Source of the DNA: a virus | DNA: 64,000 nt | IMG/VR virus record: IMGVR_UViG_3300012984_000568 | Coordinates: 1 to 64,000 of that record | Reading direction: 5' to 3' (one strand) | Shown here: one piece after another, positions 8,908-15,973 of the stretch | How the letters are laid out: every line of letters begins with the position of its first letter | Position numbering within the stretch: the first letter of the stretch is position 1 | Notes under the pieces: generated by a model | Database searches by the model: none | What the model was told of the DNA's origin: nothing | Seen by the model: the letters and a program-made list of their open reading frames with translations, nothing else | Translations under genes and position numbers: made by a program

Positions 8908-10280
8908 TGGCCGTCGTCCCGCGAAAGACCAAGACAGGAACCACCTATCGGGTCACGGTTCGAGACGCCGAGGGGAAGCAATTCTGGGAACCCGCCGGGT
9001 CCGATCGCCGCGCCGCACAGTCGCTCGAACGCAAGCGGAAGCGCGAGGTGCGCGACGGCACTTTCGCGCGCGGGAAACGGCCGACCATGCCATTCGGTGA
9101 GTTCCTCGCGGCGTGGGGGAAAGATCGCCGCAACCGCAACGCAGACGACGACCGGCGAATCATCGACACCCACCTGTGCAGCCGCCCGTGGCTAGCGAAT
9201 CTGCCGTGTGAAGAGCTTCGCCCGCTACACGCCGAGCGACTCGTACGTGAGTTGCTCGAAACCGTGAGCTCTCAGACAAGTCGCGCGCTCGGCGAAAAAT
9301 ACGTCTCGAATATTTACGGCCTCTTCCGCACGGCGTGCAGCGACGCCCGCCGACAAGAGCTCATGTTCGTCGACCCGTGCATCCTGCCGCGCGGCCTTCT
9401 GAGTCGGAAGCACCGCCGCGGAACGCGGCAGCCCTACGCCATCGAGAACGTGACGAAGTTGATCGGCCTACAAACCGAGGCGGGCGTCTTCGCCGCGTTG
9501 GCGCTGCTCACGGGCATGCGCGAGGGTGAGATCTGCGGCCTCCGATGGCGCGATGTCGACGAGGAGGTCAAGACTCTGGGCTGCATCAAGCTCACCTCGC
9601 AATACGACGGTCAGCCCCTTAAGACGGAGCGAGGACAGGGCGAGCACTCGCGGAACATCCCGATCCACCCCGAGCTGGGCCGCAAGCTCGCCTGGTGGCG
9701 CAGCAAAGGCTTCGAGCTCACAAACTGTCGCAAGCCGGGCCCCACAGACTTCATCGTCGCTCGCCGAGAGCGCGGAAACCTCGAGCGGCTCGTGAACCAC
9801 ACCAAGAAGAGCGGCGCCAAGCTCTGGGCGCGTGCCTGCCGTGAGGCCGGCGTCGAGAGCCAGACCCTCCACGCCACCCGCCACACCTTCATCACGCTCG
9901 CCCGCCGCGCCGGCGCCCGAACCGAGGTGGTCGAACGCATCACGCACAACTCGTCCGGGACGATCGTCGACCACTACACTCATTGGGACTGGGAGCCGCT
10001 CTGCGAGGCGGTCCTCGCAATTCGGCTCCCAGAGCCCGTTGCCAAAAATGTTGCCGCGCTTGCGGCGCGGCCCATTTTTTCCGTTCAAACAGAGTGGAGG
10101 CGCCGGGAATTGAAGTCGGTTCCTCAAGTAGTCCCGCGGGCAATTCTACGTCAATCCGTGGAATTGCAGCCTGATTTCCGGACGCGGTTTCCTGCGCAAT
10201 TTCACCGGTCAGGTGCAGACTTGGCCGCGCGTCAAAGTCGGGGCCGTTTGGGGGCGGAGAATCGAACAGCGAGCCGATAG
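8907..10280 (+). CDS. Tyrosine recombinase / integrase A
   Basis: A 457-aa site-specific recombinase. An N-terminal arm-binding segment (MAVVPRKTKTGTTYRVTV) is followed by a SAM-like core-binding domain and the catalytic domain: Arg205 in TGMREGEICGLRW, H322-x-x-R325 in HATRHTF, and nucleophile Tyr357 in VDHYTH. The catalytic domain ends near 10040, but the frame runs another ~75 codons through an intrinsic terminator (10053-10080) and an att-like sequence (10095-10114). The last part may therefore be DNA acquired at integration rather than native coding sequence. It is clearly homologous to integrase B on the opposite strand. Confidence 0.93.
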   Translation: MAVVPRKTKTGTTYRVTVRDAEGKQFWEPAGSDRRAAQSLERKRKREVRDGTFARGKRPTMPFGEFLAAWGKDRRNRNADDDRRIIDTHLCSRPWLANLPCEELRPLHAERLVRELLETVSSQTSRALGEKYVSNIYGLFRTACSDARRQELMFVDPCILPRGLLSRKHRRGTRQPYAIENVTKLIGLQTEAGVFAALALLTGMREGEICGLRWRDVDEEVKTLGCIKLTSQYDGQPLKTERGQGEHSRNIPIHPELGRKLAWWRSKGFELTNCRKPGPTDFIVARRERGNLERLVNHTKKSGAKLWARACREAGVESQTLHATRHTFITLARRAGARTEVVERITHNSSGTIVDHYTHWDWEPLCEAVLAIRLPEPVAKNVAALAARPIFSVQTEWRRRELKSVPQVVPRAILRQSVELQPDFRTRFPAQFHRSGADLAARQSRGRLGAENRTASR

Positions 10281-11358
10281 CGAGCACGGCGGCGCACAGC
10301 TCGGACCAGTCGCGGTGCGTGTAGCGGTCCACGATGTCCCCCTTGGCGTTGTGCGTCACCTTGGAGACCACCGCTTTGTCGCCCCCACCACGGCGCGCCA
10401 GCGTGATCATCGTGTGCCTGGTCGAGTGCAGGGTCTTGTTTGGGATGCCCGTCACCTTGAGCGCCTTCCGGGTGAAGAGCTTCGAGAAGCTCGACTTGGT
10501 ATGGTGCGGCGCCCTGGCCCACCGGCTGACATTGGGTACGATGTAGTCCTCGGGGGTCGGGGCTCGGCCCATCAGCTGAACGAACCCGACTCGAGCCCAG
10601 TGCTCCAAGATGCGCTGCAGGTCAGGGTGCACGGGCACCACGCGGCGCTTCTTGGTCTTCAGCGCCCGCCCGCCGTATTGGGTCCCGACCTCAAGCGCCC
10701 AAAGTGGGGTGGGGGCTTGGTCGAGGTCGCTCCAACGACGCCCGCAGGCCTCGCCCTCGCGCATGCCGCCGAGCAGGCAAAGGGCCAGGAGCACGCGGAT
10801 CGGCTCCGGGATCTTGTGGTGCGAAACGAGCACCGCTGTCTCGGTACGCGTGTAGGACTCGCGTTCCTTCGGGTCTTCGTCCGCAAAGTAGCCGCGGGGC
10901 AGCACGCACGGATTGGCCGTCACGAGTTCGGCGATCTGCGCGTCGCGGAACATCGTGTTCAGCGCGCCGTACGAGTTCTGAAGCGACTTCAGCTTCACCT
11001 TGCCGGCAATCTTGAGCTGCTCGAGCGCGGCCATGATGTGACGCGGCCGCACTTCCTCGATCTTGAGGCCGGCGAACTCTGGCAACGCGAGAAAGCGGCC
11101 GAGGTTGCGGCGATCGTCGGGTGCCGAGATGTTGCGGCGCGCGGCGCCCCACGTGGTGCCGTACTCAGCAACGGTCGGCTCGGCCGTCTTTTGGTTCGGG
11201 CGAAACGTGCCCTGCTTCACCTCGCGCTTGCGTTGCTTGTCGAGGCGTTGGGCTTCGCGCTTGTCGGTTCCGGAGCGCTCATTGTACGCAGCGCCCTGGA
11301 ACCAGGTGACGACGTAATAAGTCGTCACGTGCTTCCGCTTCTTGGTGACTACAGCCAT
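9940..11358 (-). CDS. Tyrosine recombinase / integrase B (prophage)
   Basis: A 472-aa protein homologous to integrase A over its whole length. Shared blocks include MAVV at the start, PCVLPRG, GGMREGEACGRRW (catalytic Arg), TLHSTRHTMITLARR (HxxR) and DIVDRYTHRDW (catalytic Tyr). It starts inside the end of the excisionase-like gene (4-base overlap), typical of xis-int coupling. As in integrase A, the frame continues ~100 codons past the catalytic domain through the att-like core and terminator, overlapping integrase A antisense by ~340 bases. It is the likely integrase of the prophage to the right. Confidence 0.93.
   Translation of the reverse strand: MAVVTKKRKHVTTYYVVTWFQGAAYNERSGTDKREAQRLDKQRKREVKQGTFRPNQKTAEPTVAEYGTTWGAARRNISAPDDRRNLGRFLALPEFAGLKIEEVRPRHIMAALEQLKIAGKVKLKSLQNSYGALNTMFRDAQIAELVTANPCVLPRGYFADEDPKERESYTRTETAVLVSHHKIPEPIRVLLALCLLGGMREGEACGRRWSDLDQAPTPLWALEVGTQYGGRALKTKKRRVVPVHPDLQRILEHWARVGFVQLMGRAPTPEDYIVPNVSRWARAPHHTKSSFSKLFTRKALKVTGIPNKTLHSTRHTMITLARRGGGDKAVVSKVTHNAKGDIVDRYTHRDWSELCAAVLAIGSLFDSPPPNGPDFDARPSLHLTGEIAQETASGNQAAIPRIDVELPAGLLEEPTSIPGASTLFERKKWAAPQARQHFWQRALGAELRGPPRRAAPSPNECSGRRSSRTSCA
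10053..10080. terminator. Bidirectional intrinsic terminator between convergent integrases
   Basis: A perfect 7-bp stem (GCCGCGC, 10053-10059; GCGCGGC, 10065-10071) with a 5-base loop is followed on the plus strand by a T-run at 10075-10080. On the minus strand the same hairpin is followed by five Ts (10033-10037 on plus are As). It would stop both integrase transcripts, yet it lies inside both open reading frames. Confidence 0.75.
10095..10114 (-). other. Candidate attachment core resembling a tmRNA 3' end
   Basis: Plus-strand TGGAGGCGCCGGGAATTGAA. Read on the minus strand it is TTCAATT, CCCGG, CGCCTCC, A: a T-loop, the 3' half of a T-stem, an acceptor strand and a discriminator. This resembles the 3' end of ssrA (tmRNA), a common target of phage integrases. 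It lies between two integrase genes pointing at it. Identity with the host gene cannot be tested here. Confidence 0.5.
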
Positions 11359-11651
11359 CAGCTCGCCTTCTTTTTTGCGCGTTGCTGCTCCAAGTACGAT
11401 TTCAAGTCGCTCACGTAGAAGCGCAGCAGCGAGCCGATTTTGAACGAGGGGATCTCGTTCTCGCGCGCTCGCTTTCGGAGCACTTCGACCGGCATCTTGA
11501 GGAACGTCGCGGCCTCTTCGCTCGTCAGCACCTCAGGCGGCAGCGACACGAGCGCGCTTTGCGCGAGCAGCGCTGCCTTGACCTCGGAGCGAACGAGCTC
11601 CGCGAGCTGACCGGCAGTCATGGTCACCATCATCATTTTCGGATCGGTCAA
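11358..11651 (-). CDS. Excisionase-like HTH protein of the prophage
   Basis: A 97-aa protein. After an N-terminal helix, LTSEEAATFLKMPVEVLRKR and SFKIGSLLRFYVSDLKSYLE form the HTH_17 excisionase pattern. It sits directly upstream of integrase B with overlapping stop and start. Several Met codons near the N-terminus make the exact start uncertain. Confidence 0.75.
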   Translation of the reverse strand: MTDPKMMMVTMTAGQLAELVRSEVKAALLAQSALVSLPPEVLTSEEAATFLKMPVEVLRKRARENEIPSFKIGSLLRFYVSDLKSYLEQQRAKKKAS

Positions 11652-11911
11652 GCTGCTCTCCTCGCTGCCAGCTGCGCCAGCACGGACTCGCGGGTGTCAC
11701 CTTCGCGCCACGCTTGTGCGTCGACCTCGTCAATGCCGACGGTGGGCGACTTGCCATCAACGCGGGGGAGCAATGCGCGCACCTTCGACACGCCTTCGAG
11801 CACCGCGCGCAAACGCGTCGCGGCCGTCACCACGGCGAGCGCTTTCACTCGCTTGCGATGCCAGACCCACCAATCAATGGGCGCGAGCTGTTCTTCGGAA
11901 GCGTTCTGCAT
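11648..11911 (-). CDS. Small uncharacterised protein upstream of xis
   Basis: An 87-aa helical, charged protein with no recognised motif. Its stop overlaps the xis start by 4 bases, and it follows the HNH gene after 7 bases, so it belongs to the integration operon. Confidence 0.6.
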   Translation of the reverse strand: MQNASEEQLAPIDWWVWHRKRVKALAVVTAATRLRAVLEGVSKVRALLPRVDGKSPTVGIDEVDAQAWREGDTRESVLAQLAARRAA

Positions 11912-11918
11912 CGGTCCC

Positions 11919-12377
11919 TCAAACGGCTTTTCGAAGTGGTTCTTGCCAAACGCCGAGTTCGTTCAGCTCGGCCCAAATCGCTCGCAGGCGCTCGCACTCT
12001 TGCTCTTGGAACGTGAGCCGCTGGGCGGCATCGAAGTGCGCGAACACGCCTTTGCCGGCGTGGAATAGGTCGTGATGCCTGCGGCACATCGGCAGCAAGA
12101 AGCGGTCAGGCGCGGTCTGACCCATGCCCTTGCGGGCGTCACCCTTGCCGTCGATGAGGTGGTGCGGGTCGGCCTTGCCGCAGCGCTTGCCACCCACACA
12201 GCAGGGGAGCGTTTTGACCCACGCCTTGTACGCGGGTTCGTCGCCAGGCTTCGGGCGGCGAGCCTTGCGCTTGAACGCAGTGCGCTTGAGTTCGCACACG
12301 CGAGCCAATGGCTTGGCCGCGAGCAGCGAGCTCGTGGAGCGCAGAGGCGACTTGCGGCGCAAGGGCGTTCGCTTCAC
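11919..12377 (-). CDS. HNH-type nuclease, Ref/DUF968-like
   Basis: A 152-aa protein. A GTG start at 12377 is preferred over the upstream frame because it forms a GTGA overlap with the stop of the small membrane gene before it and follows GGGGTGG. The N-terminus is very basic (KRTPLRRKSPLRS). The core C-C-VGGKRCGKADPHHLIDG followed by FLLPMCRRHHDLFHAG is a Cys/His HNH (beta-beta-alpha-metal) site with the DPHH pair. This resembles phage recombination-enhancing RecA-dependent nucleases (P1 Ref type) and DUF968 proteins. It probably cuts DNA in recombination intermediates or displacement loops. Confidence 0.7.
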   Translation of the reverse strand: MKRTPLRRKSPLRSTSSLLAAKPLARVCELKRTAFKRKARRPKPGDEPAYKAWVKTLPCCVGGKRCGKADPHHLIDGKGDARKGMGQTAPDRFLLPMCRRHHDLFHAGKGVFAHFDAAQRLTFQEQECERLRAIWAELNELGVWQEPLRKAV

Positions 12378-12505
12378 TTCCACCCCACAACGAGGTGATG
12401 CCACAAGCATCCGAAACCGTGCTCAACGCCCAAGGCGAGCAGGGCACCGACTATCGCGAGCAGAACGATCGCGCGTACGTAGTCCTTGTCGCTGGGCCCG
12501 TACAT
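12374..12505 (-). CDS. 43-aa single-span membrane protein
   Basis: A small gene, ATG at 12505 overlapping the preceding stop (TGATG) and ending with a GTGA overlap with the HNH gene. The product has a short hydrophilic head (MYGPSDKDYVRA), one hydrophobic segment (IVLLAIVGALLALGV) and a short tail. Perfect nesting between two coupled genes supports it being real. Function unknown; small phage membrane proteins of this kind often act in exclusion or lysis control. Confidence 0.55.
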   Translation of the reverse strand: MYGPSDKDYVRAIVLLAIVGALLALGVEHGFGCLWHHLVVGWK

Positions 12506-12957
12506 CAGCCGACCCCCAGCTGCCGTACCCAGCGGCGCACCTGCGACAGCTCACCGCCGCGCTTGCGGCTCGGCCGGTCCCACGACTCCTCGCGCGTCAG
12601 GCCGTCGTCGACGAACCCAGCCGCGCGCAGGGACGTCCCAGGCTCGTCCAGACGCGTGTACGTGCGAGCCTGCGTGTAGCCGATGCTGCCTGCTGCTCGG
12701 CACAATGCGCCGTAGAGCTTCGAGCACGCATTCTTTCTGCCATCCGTAGCGCAGCGCGTGATCTCGACGATGCGCCGCCCGCGGAGCGCCGGCGCCTTGG
12801 GCTCGCTCGCCATGGCCACGCCGGCGAGCTCGTCCCCGACGTAAACGGCCGATGCGAACAGCCCGCCCACGACCTTGGGCAAGTGCCGGTGCAAGAGCTT
12901 CACCTGCTTGCGCGCGCCCGTGATGCTCAGCGGGCGAAGCTCGAGCCGCTCTCCCAT
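12505..12957 (-). CDS. XF1762-family protein (GNAT-like)
   Basis: ATG at 12957 is chosen because GGAG lies 5 bases upstream; the frame itself is open much further. The 150-aa product matches the XF1762 phage family pattern: LLHRHLPKVVGGLFA, then VAMASEPKAPAL, then RCATDGRKNACSKLYGA, then SLRAAGF near the end. These are acetyltransferase-fold proteins, often found in phage early regions, of unknown substrate. It is first in the coupled chain leading to HNH, xis and int. Confidence 0.75.
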   Translation of the reverse strand: MGERLELRPLSITGARKQVKLLHRHLPKVVGGLFASAVYVGDELAGVAMASEPKAPALRGRRIVEITRCATDGRKNACSKLYGALCRAAGSIGYTQARTYTRLDEPGTSLRAAGFVDDGLTREESWDRPSRKRGGELSQVRRWVRQLGVG

Positions 12958-13008
12958 TTGGACTCCAAAGGTCGACGCCGGCTGCGCCGAAGCGCTTCCC
13001 GTCTGCAT

Positions 13009-13322
13009 GACGGAGCACGCGGGCCGGCCAACGCTCGCTGTTCGGTTTTTGTGGTCAGCCGAGCCCCAAGGACTTCCACCCTGGTTCCGGGTACGGAGCG
13101 GGCTCCACAACATTGGGCGGACCCAAGAGTTTCGCTGACGCTCCTGACCGTTGCTCGACGCTGTCTCTCCAGCTGTCAAAGTGTCGACTGTGCACACCGC
13201 TCGGGCCATCGAGCATTGGGACCGTGGTCCGTGCCCGGTTTGGCCTTGTTGCGCCACCCGCGATTGGTCGCAGCCGTTACTGACTACGAATGTTGCCGTT
13301 TTTGCATCCGCGGCCGACACTG
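13009..13322. other. Apparently non-coding stretch 3' of the tRNA
   Basis: About 310 bases between the XF1762-like gene region and the tRNA. A minus-strand frame is open here, but it runs straight through the tRNA and has no start or ribosome-binding site of its own. I see no other feature. Confidence 0.45.
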
Positions 13323-13394
<72 letters not shown>

Positions 13395-13568
13395 ATAAGC
13401 CAGCGGTACGGCGCACACAGCCGCCGAAGCAGCCTGCCTTGGCACCCCACGATCGCGCCGCTGGCAGCACGCTCGTGTCGCTTTGCATCAACGCTGACTC
13501 ACCAATGTCTTGGGTGAGCCAGCTCCGCTCAGCGATATAGGAGTTCTTTCGCCCCTCAAGTGCGGGGC

Positions 13569-13645
13569 TGGGCGCGCGGTCAGGGGTCGAACCTGACTTG
13601 CCGTGCACGGCGTTCCCATAGCGAACCTCGCGGTTCACTCGCGCG
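13569..13645 (-). ncRNA. tRNA-like element with T-arm and encoded CCA
   Basis: 77 nt on the minus strand. The ends pair (CGCGCG with CGCGCG), there is a perfect T-arm (TCAGG-TTCGACC-CCTGA), and a C discriminator is followed by CCA. The middle has a GAACC…GGTTC hairpin and a GCCG-TGCA-CGGC hairpin, but I cannot fold a standard anticodon arm. It could be a degenerate tRNA, a tRNA with a long variable arm, or another tRNA-mimic. It is 174 bases upstream of the initiator-like tRNA, in the same direction. Confidence 0.4.
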
Positions 13646-13863
13646 CTTGGCACTGACCCGTGCCACGGAGTCTCGTAAATTATCTGCCCAATATGGGCGC
13701 TAGAATCAGCTCGGTAGGTTTGATGGCTCTCGTGGTCGCAGGCACTCACGCACGAGGCTTTCACCTCGACCGCCGCATGGCTTCCTCCCTTGGAGCATTG
13801 CGAGATGCACGCCGTGACGATAGCAAGCCGCACAACGAGCATCCAGAACGAGAGCGCCTTCAT
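13646..13863 (-). CDS. Secreted-type protein, 3' end unclear
   Basis: ATG at 13863 overlaps the stop of the preceding small gene (ATGA), so translation probably starts here. The product begins with a signal-peptide-like segment (MKALSFWMLVVRLAIVTACI) and then has several Cys (ASCVSACDHES). The frame has no stop until 12505, crossing both tRNA-like elements, which cannot all be native coding sequence. The coordinates given cover only the part before the tRNA-like element. Either a frameshift removed the real stop or the gene has been fused to non-coding DNA. Confidence 0.35.
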
Positions 13864-14018
13864 TTGGCGTTACCTTTCTGCGGGTAGACGCACACGTCGA
13901 AAAAACCGACCTGCCAATCGCCGCCAGTCGATGAGCAGCGCTCAGCGCGGTACTGCTCGATGCACTCGATGGTGACGATGCCGAAGAGCAACGCGATGAG
14001 CGGGAAAAAGAACTTCAC
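13860..14018 (-). CDS. Small membrane/secreted protein
   Basis: A 52-aa product from GTG 14018, with AGGAGGG just upstream and a GTGA overlap with the preceding HTH gene. It has an N-terminal hydrophobic segment (KFFFPLIALLFGIVTIE) and then Cys residues in a short exposed tail. Role unknown. Confidence 0.5.
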   Translation of the reverse strand: MKFFFPLIALLFGIVTIECIEQYRAERCSSTGGDWQVGFFDVCVYPQKGNAK

Positions 14019-14344
14019 GCCGCCCTCCTGGCGCTGAACACGCGGTCCCACTCTTGACGAAAAAAAGGCCCAATCTTCGGCGCGTCGAGCAGCTTGGCGA
14101 CATTCGGCGCAACCTTGCCGCTCTCCCAGCGCTTGATCGTCTCGAAATGGACACCCACATCGAGCGCCGCACCCTCAAGGGTGAGCGATGCAGAGAAGCG
14201 CGCACGGCGCACGCAACCACGCAAACGTGCGCTGGTGCTGCTTTCTGCCGTGGCGATGCTCTGCTCATGCTCACGACGACGCGCAGCGACATCGCAAGAA
14301 GAAGACAGCGCCTCTCCCGAGAAACCGGGCCGCCTCAGCGCCAT
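14015..14344 (-). CDS. HTH protein, Cro/XRE-like C-terminal domain
   Basis: A 109-aa frame. The second half, LTLEGAALDVGVHFETIKRW then ESGKVAPNVAKLL, matches an XRE-type helix-turn-helix with the typical W-E-G turn. The N-terminal ~45 residues are low-complexity, and the real start may be internal. It overlaps the 73-aa membrane gene upstream and the small membrane gene downstream, so it belongs to the leftward regulatory operon. Confidence 0.55.
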   Translation of the reverse strand: MALRRPGFSGEALSSSCDVAARRREHEQSIATAESSTSARLRGCVRRARFSASLTLEGAALDVGVHFETIKRWESGKVAPNVAKLLDAPKIGPFFRQEWDRVFSARRAA

Positions 14345-14556
14345 GGGATTTGGTCCCTTTCAGCTTCGGCATCCACCTGGCGGCGGATACGCTCCGCTTC
14401 GGCCTGGTCGAGCAGCTCGGTGAACGAGTCGCGGCGTTCTTCGCGGTGTTGGCGATGCTCAGTGCGCAGCACGGCTGCCAGGCGAACCAGTGAGCGCGCA
14501 GCCACGAACAAGCCAACGAGCGACACGATGGCCGCAATGACCTGCACCGCGTTCAC
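14335..14556 (-). CDS. Small membrane protein with coiled-coil tail
   Basis: A 73-aa protein with a GTG start overlapping the upstream stop. An N-terminal membrane span (AVQVIAAIVSLVGLFVAARS) is followed by a charged helix (EERRDSFTELLDQAEAERI). It is cotranscribed with the flanking HTH genes. Function unknown; superinfection exclusion is one possibility. Confidence 0.55.
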   Translation of the reverse strand: MNAVQVIAAIVSLVGLFVAARSLVRLAAVLRTEHRQHREERRDSFTELLDQAEAERIRRQVDAEAERDQIPWR

Positions 14557-14795
14557 GCTGCCCCCTTGCGGCGCTCGGGGCGCAGCGGGATCGTCCAGAG
14601 CTCTGGGGCGATGCCTTTCTTGGAAAGAGCAACGACCTCCCGCACGTTGGCTTTCTTGTGCAGAGTAACGATGTCACTGATCGCCGATTGGCGCAGACCA
14701 ACATCGTCACCGAGCTCCGTCTGGGTCTGACCTTTCAGCAGCTCCACCAGGGCCGCCCAACCCTTCGTTTTGCCGATGTTTCCTGGCTTCCTCAT
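14553..14795 (-). CDS. XRE-family repressor-type protein (leftward)
   Basis: An 80-aa protein from ATG 14795, with no clear ribosome-binding site, so it may be leaderless; a TTG at 14807 is an alternative. GQTQTELGDDVGLRQSAISD is an HTH of the Cro/CI class. It is transcribed away from operator cluster O1 and is the first gene of the leftward lysogeny operon. By position it is a repressor or Cro analogue. Confidence 0.65.
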   Translation of the reverse strand: MRKPGNIGKTKGWAALVELLKGQTQTELGDDVGLRQSAISDIVTLHKKANVREVVALSKKGIAPELWTIPLRPERRKGAA

Positions 14796-14810
14796 TCGCG
14801 GGAGCAAGAA

Positions 14811-14843
14811 ATATCACATACGCGATATTATCGCAATCGCAAT
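14811..14843. promoter_or_regulatory. Operator cluster O1 between divergent regulators
   Basis: An AT-rich island. The 18-mer ATATCACATACGCGATAT (14811-14828) is an imperfect palindrome (7 of 9 positions). Immediately right is ATTATCGCAATCGCAAT (14827-14843). Both motifs recur at 15974-16020, the second in reverse orientation. It lies between the start codons of the 80-aa and 146-aa HTH proteins and should hold both promoters. Confidence 0.65.
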
Positions 14844-14894
14844 CTTTCTCCGCCCTTGTCGCCGGGTCGCAAACACCGAGAATGCTTCTGGAAG

Positions 14895-15335
14895 ATGGCC
14901 GCTGAGTCGGAGACGAAAGAAAAAAAACGTGGTGCACCGCCGCCCGAGGAGATGAAACAGCTTCCGCGTCGGCTGAAGGAGGAATTCCTTCGGAAGAAAA
15001 AGAAGGACGGCCTCACGCAGCAAGCAATCGCTGACGCGACAGGGCTATCCCAAGGACTCATCAGCGATCTGATGGCCGAGCCGCTCACCGAGGGGATGAC
15101 CGTCGCCGCCCTGGCGCTGATCTGCAAAGAGATGAACGTCTCCCTCGACTACATCGTCATGGGCGTGGGCGACGAGGCGCCGAAGCTTCACCGGTCGCAG
15201 CCGCCTCGTCCGCTTCCACCGGCCGAGCGGTCTTTACGCGAGAGCGAGACGCCCCCGGCGATGTTTCCTCCGGAGGCGAAGCCTCCGCCTCCGGCTGCCC
15301 CTGGTAAGGAATCGTCCCGCAATAAAGCGCGCTGA
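14895..15335 (+). CDS. CI-like HTH regulator (rightward)
   Basis: A 146-aa protein. Residues ~35-85 (LTQQAIADATGLSQGLISDL … VSLDYIVMGVG) form an XRE-type HTH with the 'LDYI..G' tail common in phage repressors. The last 45 residues are Pro/Glu-rich with no autocleavage (LexA-like) domain. ATG 14895 is 52 bases right of O1. The Pro-rich tail overlaps a convergent gene (15157-15495) by 179 bases, so the tail or the opposing gene may be the unreal part. Confidence 0.65.
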   Translation: MAAESETKEKKRGAPPPEEMKQLPRRLKEEFLRKKKKDGLTQQAIADATGLSQGLISDLMAEPLTEGMTVAALALICKEMNVSLDYIVMGVGDEAPKLHRSQPPRPLPPAERSLRESETPPAMFPPEAKPPPPAAPGKESSRNKAR

Positions 15336-15495
15336 CGCGCCCGACGTAGTCCTCCGATCCGTGGGCACGGATCGCGAGGCGTCTGCGCCCCGGAAGAACG
15401 CCGTAAATGCGGGTCTCAAACTGTCCGCTGGGTGTCTTTCGAATCATCGCGATCGCGCGTTCGCGCGGCTCGTTCCCCTGTCCGCTCTTCTTCAC
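15157..15495 (-). CDS. Uncharacterised basic protein, convergent overlap
   Basis: A 112-aa frame with a good GAGGG ribosome-binding site 7 bases before GTG 15495. The N-terminal ~60 residues (RKTPSGQFETRIYGVLPGRR) look like a small folded domain. The rest is low-complexity and lies antisense to the Pro-rich tail of the CI-like gene. Confidence 0.45.
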   Translation of the reverse strand: MKKSGQGNEPRERAIAMIRKTPSGQFETRIYGVLPGRRRLAIRAHGSEDYVGRVSALYCGTIPYQGQPEAEASPPEETSPGASRSRVKTARPVEADEAAATGEASAPRRPRP

Positions 15496-15653
15496 TTCAA
15501 GCCCTCAGAAAAAACTAGAAACCCCTGACTAGGATTTAACCCCATCGGGTGATTCTGTGTTCCGGTTTCTTACAAAAACGACACAGCTGCATTTTGCCTT
15601 CCTAAAGGTGACGCCCGGCGGCATCTTATGCCGAGCCGGCATGATGTTCCATT
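15496..15653. promoter_or_regulatory. Divergent intergenic region with nested palindrome
   Basis: An AT-richer spacer between the minus gene at 15495 and the plus XRE gene at 15654. CGGCATCTTATGCCG (15619-15633) is a perfect 6-bp dyad, followed by GCCGGCAT at 15635-15642. This is a plausible autoregulatory operator immediately upstream of the HTH gene. Confidence 0.45.
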
Positions 15654-15941
15654 GTGCGCGTGGTAAAGCCTGCTGCGCGCCGCGTCATGCTGCGCCTCGG
15701 TCTTCGCGTGATCGAAGAGCGCCAAAAAATTGACACGACCCAAGAGGAGCTCGCGGAGCGCCTCGGCTTATCGAGACGTCAGATGAACCGCGTCGAAGCG
15801 GGCGACGCCAACATCAGCTTGAGCACGCTGGTAGAACTCGCTGCGGCCCTCAGGGTCGAGATCGCGGAGCTGTTCACCTTGCCAGCCAAGAGCACCGCAC
15901 GCCGAACGGGGCGCCCGGTTCATAAGAAGTCGCGCACTTAG
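15654..15941 (+). CDS. XRE-family transcriptional regulator
   Basis: A 95-aa protein from GTG 15654. TQEELAERLGLSRRQMNRVE and AGDANISLSTLVELAAALRV form a textbook XRE helix-turn-helix, with a short basic tail. It is the third HTH protein of the switch and sits just left of the early operator/promoter O2. It lacks an obvious ribosome-binding site, so the start is approximate. Confidence 0.75.
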   Translation: MRVVKPAARRVMLRLGLRVIEERQKIDTTQEELAERLGLSRRQMNRVEAGDANISLSTLVELAAALRVEIAELFTLPAKSTARRTGRPVHKKSRT

Positions 15942-15973
15942 AGTCGTTCGTCGGACCGGCCGGGTAAGTATTT

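Noticed and set aside
10213-11418. 401-codon plus-strand frame opposite integrase B
   Set aside because: Shadow of a clear tyrosine recombinase with intact catalytic residues.
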